This document shows positions 57,191 through 64,000 of a stretch of DNA of 64,000 nucleotides, in pieces; position 1 is the first letter of the stretch; each line of letters opens with the position of its first letter. The stretch comes from Isoetes taiwanensis. Lineage: Eukaryota > Streptophyta > Lycopodiopsida > Isoetales > Isoetaceae. The notes under the pieces are model-generated. The model made no database searches. It was not told the DNA's origin and was given only the letters and a program-made list of their open reading frames with translations. Location of the stretch: assembly GCA_021234155.1 (NCBI GenBank), contig JAJEKV010000017.1:13761913-13825912 (forward strand), read 5' to 3'. The translations under genes and the position numbers were made by a program.

Positions 57191-57797
57191 CTTAGAACTC
57201 AATGGAAATTCCACATACTGAGAACACTCAAGGGGTCTTCCAAACTTCAAACTTGAAACTTTGAAAACTTTGAATCACCTTTCCTAGCGCTTTGAGTCAG
57301 CAAGAAGTCTTTGCGCTGAGTGCGCAGAGTGTCGCTTTGCTGATCTCTAAGGATGTGTTCTCTCCAAATCAAATGAGTGTTTGTGTACGTGCTCCAAATC
57401 AGCAGGCATGGGAGAGCAATCAGTATCTTGCTCTTCTATGCTGCCATAGCATGGCAACATCAACACTAAAGAGCAAGAGTCCAACGCTCCGCATTTTCTC
57501 TGTAGTATGTTCACATTCATAGAAGCAGCCCGCCAAAAAGGAATAACCAGAAGAAGCCTATTGGAAATGAATGGGAACACCAGAAATATCTTTACTGGCA
57601 TTCCACGGCTCAAAAAAAGAATGTTCCAGAATAGAAAGAGATGCAAACTATCTTAATACATCGGGCAAACAAGACTAACCATCAGCAAAACGAATTTATG
57701 ATTAATCAAAGATTTTGTAATAAGTATAATCATGTTCCAAGTAACAATTGCAGACAGCATTCAGATTAGAACCACGAGATAAGAACAACTTATTCTT
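57191..57797. other. 3' flank of the GRWD1-like gene
   Basis: Holds the predicted 3' untranslated region on the minus strand; AAAGAATAAG just after the stop is a weak polyadenylation-like signal. A 99-codon minus-strand frame (57347-57646), MHLFLFWNILFLSRGMPVKI at its start, has no recognisable domain. Confidence 0.4.
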
Positions 57798-60700
57798 TTA
57801 CAGTGGTTTCTCAATAGGTTCAAGGTTTGAAGGTCGGAATACATTAAAACCATCTCCTGCAGTTGAAATAAGTAATCCATGTATTTGTGGATGCCAGTGA
57901 AACTCCTTCAAATCATGTTGGCCCTGCAGGTAGGAACATACAATCTGAGCCATAATAGCCAGAAAAAGGAATGACTGGGATACAAGGACAATGACCAACC
58001 ATATGTTCAAATAGCAAATTTGGGGAAAGATCTTCCGGAGCTTGTGCTTGGTTAATTTTTAGCTGTGCCTGAAACTCTGCCTCTTCTTCAGCATCACGCT
58101 CTAAGGACTGATCCCATATGCTAAACAAGATAAAAGCAATGTCAAAACAGCACGCAGAACAGGCATACTCTCAGCAAATAATTCACGTACAGTAGACGAT
58201 TATCTGCTGATGTTGTAGCAAGGACTGATGATTCGTGCGGGCTCCATTCAATAGATGTGATTGGCCCAGTATGATATTTATGATGTGATACAAATGAATC
58301 TGCCTGTTGAAACAGATACCTGATTGTTTAGAAAACACCATACCATAAAATGAATTTAAAAGCAACATGTAAGTTACCGTGTAACGCAGGTCCCAAATGC
58401 GGAACACGCCATCATCACTTCCTGAAGCAAGCATGCAACTTGCTAGCCTAATTGATGTTGGATGCGCATCAGGTAATACAGCTTTACAAAAAAAGTTAAT
58501 GGTCACCTTAGATGGGAAGCACAGACCTGTTCCAGGAAATAACATTGACATCTGTATCATGGGCTTTTACTGAAATAGCTTGCGAATGTGATCGGGTATC
58601 CCATATAGCAAATGTTCCATCAGCCGAGCAAGACGCAAACACATTTGTCTCAGTTGGACTCCACTGTTTGATTACTAAAGTAAGCAATTTTCCGGAATTA
58701 TCAATGTGAGAAAAGAGCTGAACACTACAGACCTGCAAATCCTCAACACTAGATGCATGACCAAGAAAGGGTGTACTGCCAACAGCCCATCTGCCACCAG
58801 GAGTTGGTTCCCAAAGATAAATGGCATTATTGCAATCACCTTGGGGTAAATTGTGTCAGACTGAAAGCCTCTAAATAGATTTACATGACCAGACAAAGAA
58901 ATACTTACAACCTACCTGATAAAAGCCTACCAACGCAGGTCGGGCTCCAGTCTAGAGCAAAACCCTCACTCTTATGCCCAGTAAATATTTGAAGTGGTGC
59001 TTGCCGAATTACTTTTCCTGATGGAGTGCCAGGATCTGAAGTTCCTGTTGAAAGTGATCTTATGTGGGCTCCAAAATCCCAAATCTGTTCATCGGTATTA
59101 ATTAATGAATATAACAAATAAGCTCGCAATCAACCATGGAAAGTGAAGATACTTGAACATAACCACTATCTGCCCAACTCGCCACAATGTGCGCTTGCTG
59201 CGGCATTGCTCTGACACGATTAACACAACCTTGATGTGCGACCATACGTTCCTGGGGAAAAGAAAACAAGTCTTAGACAGTTGATATTAGAGTGTTTGGA
59301 TCCAAACACTTGAGAATTATTTAAGCCACTGCTGAGATTGTGTTGGGTTTACATAACATTTTATCTGCTGTCAGCATTCTTAGGATAGGACATTGACTTG
59401 AAACAATGAATAGATGAATGGCAAGATTCTGTCACATATCACATCAATGACTCTTTATGAAGATGGATTGTGATCAGTGAATTATAGACACTAGCTACTT
59501 GAACTCATGCACCTTCTATGATATACGATACTCACTACAGATTCTATCGCCATACCAGGGCCAGTCATCGTGCTTTTCCGTTTAATTTGAGGCAGATTTC
59601 ACCTGGCTACAGTTTTTCTTACTCCATGAGAACTGCATTTACGTAGATGAATCTATTCATTTGGCTCAACACTCTCACATCTTTATTTTGTTTATAAAAA
59701 TAATTTAGCCCCATGCAAAATATTCAGGCTCTGTAAACCATTTGAAGTTTTGAATCATCGGAGTTGCATGTAAAGACCAAAACCTGTAAAGAAGGTGAGC
59801 TGTTTGAAAGCTGAGGGAGTTCCATATCCTCATCCTCGTCGCTACTGCTCTCACTATCTTCACTTCCGCCATCTTTATTCACGGATTGAGACTTACGCTT
59901 CTTCCCAGTGATATTTGAGAGCTTTAGTACGCCAAGAACATTATTTGCTGCAGTGTCTGCCTATAAAAAATAGAACCCAGGCCTGTCAATTGATAGTTCC
60001 AAAAATTGCATATAGGCAATCAAACCATACCTGGGTTCCGGCTACACAAAAAACTGTATGAGGAAAGTCGCTTCGCAGAGCACCAAAAGAGTCTCGCAAA
60101 ATATCAAAACTGAAAACCAAGCCATAGGCACAGAAATTCAACAGAGGAATTGTTGATAAGACAGTAAAATAATAGCTCAACATACCTTAGACATGGCCAC
60201 TCTAACCTAAAAGCATGATAACAATCATAAGCTGTAGGATCATATGTCAATTCCTCATCGTTTTCAATGTTATCTACGCCTGGTCGCCACACCTAAAGAC
60301 AGAATCTTTTATTTCCATACCCAATGCCTAGTCAAATACAATCATGCAGAATCCCAAGTATATCTCCACATGGTAACCTAAAGGATATCCACGATCACCG
60401 ATGCAACCATAATGCATCAGAAACCTGTCCTAAGTTAATACAAATATTGCAGTAACTAATGCTGGCCCAAAATGTTATTAATTTTTTGGTCATCCTCTAA
60501 TAAATAAGTGAATGTTTATTGTCAAAATATATGTGAATATGCATCAAACTTCAAGTGCAAACCAAATCTTACAGTTCTCCCTACATTCCATTTAAGAATT
60601 TGGCAGCATTCCTCATGGTTTTCTACATGTCTTACTTACTCACCTTAGCTGTCCCAGGATCTGATGCAGTTGTTGATGGGAGAATATTGCTGGACGAAGC

Positions 60701-60805
60701 CTGTAGAATTTGGCAATTAGAACATGCATCAAATAGAGTAAGCGAAGCTTTATTAATGACTACCTTCGATTTCCTTCCCTTTTTCTTCTTACCAATGCGG
60801 GCCAT
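57798..60805 (-). CDS. GRWD1/RRB1-like WD40 ribosome-assembly protein, 12 exons
   Basis: Complete gene on the minus strand. Exons: 60644-60805, 60186-60292, 60031-60109, 59784-59960, 59153-59251, 58916-59084, 58733-58839, 58527-58663, 58378-58447, 58191-58303, 58000-58120, 57798-57923. All introns obey GT-AG and total coding length is 1467 bases (488 residues plus stop). The N-terminus is basic ([14 protein letters not shown]). Next comes the histone-H4-binding-like block [19 protein letters not shown] and FDILRDSFG; then an acidic serine run (about 149-163); then WD40 repeats with SADSGYV-, [13 protein letters not shown]-, [13 protein letters not shown]-, [11 protein letters not shown]-, [10 protein letters not shown]- and [10 protein letters not shown]-type blocks; then [20 protein letters not shown] near the C-terminus. 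Plant and human GRWD1 (yeast Rrb1) are nuclear/nucleolar chaperones that carry ribosomal protein L3 to pre-60S particles; this role is inferred. Whether exon 1 holds a 63-bp intron (AAG/GTAGTC to CTACAG) remains possible. Confidence 0.95.
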
Positions 60806-60848
60806 TTACCCAACTGATTGATTTGTCTACGGACAACGCACAAGAAAG

Positions 60849-60865
60849 AAACCCTAAACCCTAAC
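60849..60865 (-). promoter_or_regulatory. Telo-box in the GRWD1-like 5' leader
   Basis: AAACCCTAAACCCTAAC lies 44 bases upstream of the ATG on the gene's strand, reading as GTTAGGGTTTAGGGTTT there. The AAACCCTAA telo-box is a known element of plant promoters for ribosomal-protein and ribosome-biogenesis genes, often with a site II (TGGGCC/T) partner. I see no clear site II within 150 bp. The pairing with a ribosome-assembly gene supports function, but two telomeric units may also be a chance leftover. Confidence 0.55.
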
Positions 60866-61023
60866 AAGTTAAGTGCCCCTATACCCAAAATCCAAACCAG
60901 GGATTTCGGGCGGAATATTGGCCTTTTTGGTTTCGATTCTCGTCCAATACCGGATATTTGTTGGTCGAATATTACAATTGTTTTTCCACATAATGATAGG
61001 CGATACTAAGTTTTTTGTAATGG

Positions 61024-61090
61024 TGGATTGCAGCTAGGCTGCATGGCTAGTTTCTTGAATTTTAAGCTCCTTTGCATGGGTTCGAGCCTT
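61024..61090 (+). repeat. Possible tRNA-derived SINE head (A box and B box)
   Basis: A B-box-like GGTTCGAGCC is at 61079-61088. AGGCTGCATGG (61036-61046) is a fair match to the A box (TRGCNNAGYGG), 43 bases upstream, close to the usual Pol III spacing. No tRNA cloverleaf is seen. No poly-A or T-run tail and no second copy in the window could be found, so this is only suggestive. Confidence 0.25.
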
Positions 61091-61709
61091 ACTATTGACA
61101 AGCTTTTGTCTTTGGGTTGCCCCTAAGGAGCAAACCTTAGCTCATGTGAGTATGTGGAATATTTCGAGAATATGTTGGTATATATCCAAATATGCCTTTT
61201 GATTGGCCTAAACTTGCTATCGCTAGTAATTTCCTCATCGCCCTTGTTGCTAAGCAAGATTTCCCTGTCGCCCCCGTTATTAGGCGAGATTAGCTATGCC
61301 TCTGACTCCCTTAAGAAATCGATCGACTTTATTTTGGCTAAATGCTTGGGACTTTTGCAATGAGGCACTCTTCAAAAGCTTTCCTTCAGAACACATGCCC
61401 AGTAGGCGACATCGTTAAGAGTTTTAAGCGTAAAATGGTAGAGACGAGCGGCGGCCAGGAGGAAATACTTGGAGCACTCGAGAAAACATTCTTACGGTTA
61501 CATATTATAAACTAGCTGAAATCATTGGCTCAATGGGCAGAAGTTGGTGCAACAAGAGCATTTCGTAGCTTTGAAGATGGTTTAAGAACAACTAAAGTTG
61601 CTTAAAACAGCTCCCATAACCATTGAAGAGAGGAATCCCAAGAACAATTTACCACGACTTTCCCAAATCAGGAAAAAAAGAGTGTATGGGAGAGAGAAGG
61701 ACGTTGCAC
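61091..61709. other. No gene recognised
   Basis: The 69-codon plus frame at 61154-61363 has no motif. Nothing else that I can call. Confidence 0.35.
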
Positions 61710-62200
61710 CATTTGCAAGCAAAAAGAGAGATTTGCTCATTTGTTTTACAGATGTTAAGTAAGCAACTGGGCTTCATAGAGGAGATGTGGGGCGAAAAGT
61801 CGGATGCAAAAAGTTTGTAGAGATCCTCAAAAATTTAAACGATTCGGCCCGGGGTAAAGGTAGCATGAAGTCGATATTCACGGTAGTGAGCAAATTTTGC
61901 GGATCAAAGGATATGAATCTTTTTGAGTTTTGACACGATTCTCTCTGGGGAGATATGCACGCAAGAATCGAAACACTCTTTTTGCAAAAGCAAATGTGAA
62001 AGCCTTAAGTTCCATGAAGATGATGAACATTCACGGTGAAAATAGCAAGCCTTCTTTGCGAATTTGATTTTTGCTGATCGCGCGGTTGCCGAGGTATTTT
62101 TGCAACTCCTAATGGTGCAACGAACAATGGAAATTTTAACTTGCTTAGCTCAAATTCTGAAAAGATCTTAGAGGACGCGGAATTTTTCTTATGCAGGAAA
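61710..62200 (+). repeat. Repeat family R, distant copy 3
   Basis: CCATTTGCAAGCAAAAAGAG with AGATTTGCTCAT, then TTTGAGTTTTGACACGATTC, then GCACGCAAGAATCGAAACAC match the blocks of copies 1 and 2 in order. Identity is much lower. It sits on the far side of the GRWD1-like gene and precedes repeat A, as copy 2 does on the near side. Confidence 0.45.
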
Positions 62201-63049
62201 TCTGATAACATCGGCTGGAACTTGGAAGCAGGCAAATTCAGGTTATTTTGTGTCCTTTTCGAACTTTTATCTTTTTTCTTTTAATGAATGATTCCTTATT
62301 TCTATTCATTTTGATCTATTTCACGGCCACAAAATTTCTAAAATGTTGCACTAATTGATTTAAAATACCTTAATCTAGTTAGCAGGATTGGATCATGCTG
62401 AGAATGAATACGGATATGATGGAGCATATGCTCTTGATAAAGCGAAATTACCTTCAAAGATATTTTTACCTTTTTTGTGTTACTGTTTGGAAAGATGATT
62501 GCAAAAATAAGCTTCCGGACATGGCTACACCGAAGGGTCAGTTTTCATTCACATTAGTATCACACGATCATTAAACAAATTCCCTAACTCTTTGTAGTCT
62601 TGGAACCACGGGATCAAAGTATCGGCAGGCATATGAAATTATCGTTTGCATTAGAGTGAGAATCCATGAAAATCACGGGTGTGCGTGTCATTTTCCATGT
62701 TGAGTGTTCTTTGCATGTATCGGATCTATTAGTGTTTGGCAATGATTAGGCCGACTACGATGCGTTGAAAATTGAGATCTTGGCTTAATGAGACTTTTAG
62801 GGTTGTAGAAATTACCGAAACCATTGTATCCCGCCAAAGAGCATTTTTTCTTTTCGGGCTTTAAAATAGATAACTTCGGCGTGTAAATATTAATAAATTA
62901 CGTGTTGTCTCCACATGATGTCGCGGCGTTGCGGCTCTCATACTGGAGAGCACCAACGTGTGAGAAGGAGGCTGGATACTAGGATGAGTGGCTAGACCAA
63001 GGATGGCAGTTCCCGGGGCACTAGAATGAAGGTCAAAACAAGGTCTTTT
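62201..63049. other. No gene recognised
   Basis: AT-rich. No open frame above 60 codons with recognisable content. Includes TCACACGATCATT at about 62560, only a weak likeness to the motif of the 17-21 kb block. Confidence 0.35.
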
Positions 63050-63985
63050 GGAAAAAAAAAAACATGCACATGAATAAGATTTCTTTCATGACATGGAAGA
63101 ATCTTCTTTAAAAGAATATTTGGGCTTTAGCCCAACTCAAATGGGGCAAAATACAGGTAATGAGGTGGCAAGTTGATATGGTGAAATTTGGCCAATGGAG
63201 GATGACATGGCGGCATGGGATGATGATGTAAACAAGTTTGGGGCATCTGCCTATGAATATAAGTGGTGATATTATAAGCATTTATTATTGCTGATATATT
63301 TTGTGCTACAACTATATCATCAAACAAACAAATGCAATAACAAAGCAAAAAGAACTAATCGAATGCCGGTGCATTCTAATGTGTGTGTAAGCTAAAGGCT
63401 TGGGAATGGCAAAATGTCTTCTTTCTAATCAAAACTTTTGTGAGGTAGAAATGATGTGTGTGACACGTGTAGGATCAAAGTGGGAGCGGTGATAGCCTGA
63501 TGTGATGATGACATGTCCCCTAAGTGTCAAAATGGCTTTACTTAGGTCAAATTTTGAAAGAATCGTTTTTTCATGAGGGTGACTTATGCGTGATGACATA
63601 GCAAGCTTGGTGGTGATGTGGATTGTGATTTGGCAATTATGGATGGTGACATGGCCAATTTAGCCTTAGTGCACAGCTACACAGCTTTTTGTGCTACAAC
63701 TTGGTTACTTGCTTTTTAATTTTGCAAGCTCTTCTTGAATTTGTGCACTTTCTCTTTCCACGATTTGACTTTTAGAGAATATGATCTTGGAACATAGGAG
63801 GCACAGGCTTAGAATGTTTTGCTTTTTTTAGGAGTGAACGACAGATACGTAGTGTGTGATAGCTGGCAGAATGGTGCAAGATTGACATGTCTTGACTAGA
63901 AGAGGAGGCTATTTGCCAAATTTTTGCTAATGGATATGGAGATGAGAACTGGGAGTAAGAGAGCCAAGTAGGGTGTTTTTGAATA
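63050..63985 (+). repeat. Repeat family A, right copy
   Basis: Direct-repeat partner of 56360-57190; shared blocks are CATGTCCCCT, TGACATAGCAAG, GTGCACTTTCTCTTTCCA and GAAAGAATCGTTTTTTCATG. It extends to the window end and may be cut by it. Confidence 0.7.
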
Positions 63986-64000
63986 GGAATGAGGTGATGA

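Noticed and set aside
57347-57646. 99-codon minus-strand ORF as an extra gene
   Set aside because: No recognised motif and in the 3' flank of the GRWD1-like gene; it could be chance. Not called as a gene.
61024-61090. tRNA gene
   Set aside because: A B-box-like GGTTCGAGCC is present but no cloverleaf can be folded by eye, so only a weak SINE suggestion was kept.

Overview
This is nuclear DNA of a land plant with a large, repeat-rich genome. The evidence is two recognisable plant-type host genes (an intronless JINGUBANG-like WD40 gene and a 12-exon GRWD1/RRB1-like WD40 gene with canonical GT-AG introns), a relic of CDC48 that still has its introns, a copia element primed by initiator tRNA-Met, and plant-telomere-type CCCTAAA motifs. 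I cannot name the species. The density and age of the repeats would suit a gymnosperm, fern or lycophyte, but that is inference.

Layout: 1-2.5 kb is AT-rich sequence ending in a three-copy 41-45 bp tandem repeat. 2.5-7.1 kb is a full-length Ty1/copia element on the minus strand (5-bp target duplication, both LTRs, primer binding site, gag-protease-integrase-RT-RNase H order) whose reading frame is broken many times. 7.7-9.1 kb is the intact JINGUBANG-like gene (minus). 10.6-11.8 kb is the CDC48 C-terminal-half relic (minus). 12.3-12.9 kb is a 197-codon ORF of unknown origin. 14.4-15.5 kb is the start of a Ty3/gypsy-type LTR. 16.2 kb has a scrap of leucine-rich-repeat receptor kinase. 17.5-23.7 kb is a puzzling block of decayed reading frames on both strands, separated by AT-rich spacers that repeat a GATCACACGACGCC-type motif. 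24.4-25.1 kb is one arm of a 670-bp inverted repeat whose partner is at 37.6-38.2 kb.

25.6-29.3 kb (minus) is the most interesting element: a tyrosine-recombinase retrotransposon of the DIRS type, with a Gag zinc-knuckle region, reverse transcriptase, RNase H and tyrosine recombinase in that order. It lacks recognisable ends and several catalytic residues. A 270-bp MITE with inverted ends lies next to it. 30-50.5 kb is old gypsy-type debris with LTR fragments near 32.1, 32.6 and 50.5 kb, a long T-rich tract (38-44 kb) and two fields of a 27-bp minisatellite. 50.7-52.2 kb is a relic of a MULE-transposase-like gene. 52.9-57.2 kb and 61.7-64.0 kb hold related repeats in the same order on either side of the intact GRWD1-like gene (57.8-60.8 kb).

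Functionally, the two intact genes are unrelated single loci, not a pathway. One is a predicted regulator of the JINGUBANG type. The other is a predicted nucleolar ribosome-assembly chaperone with a telo-box in its leader, as is common in plant ribosome-biogenesis genes. Everything else is transposon sequence or decaying gene copies. Both intact genes read without a single frameshift, so the many broken frames elsewhere are more likely real decay than assembly error.
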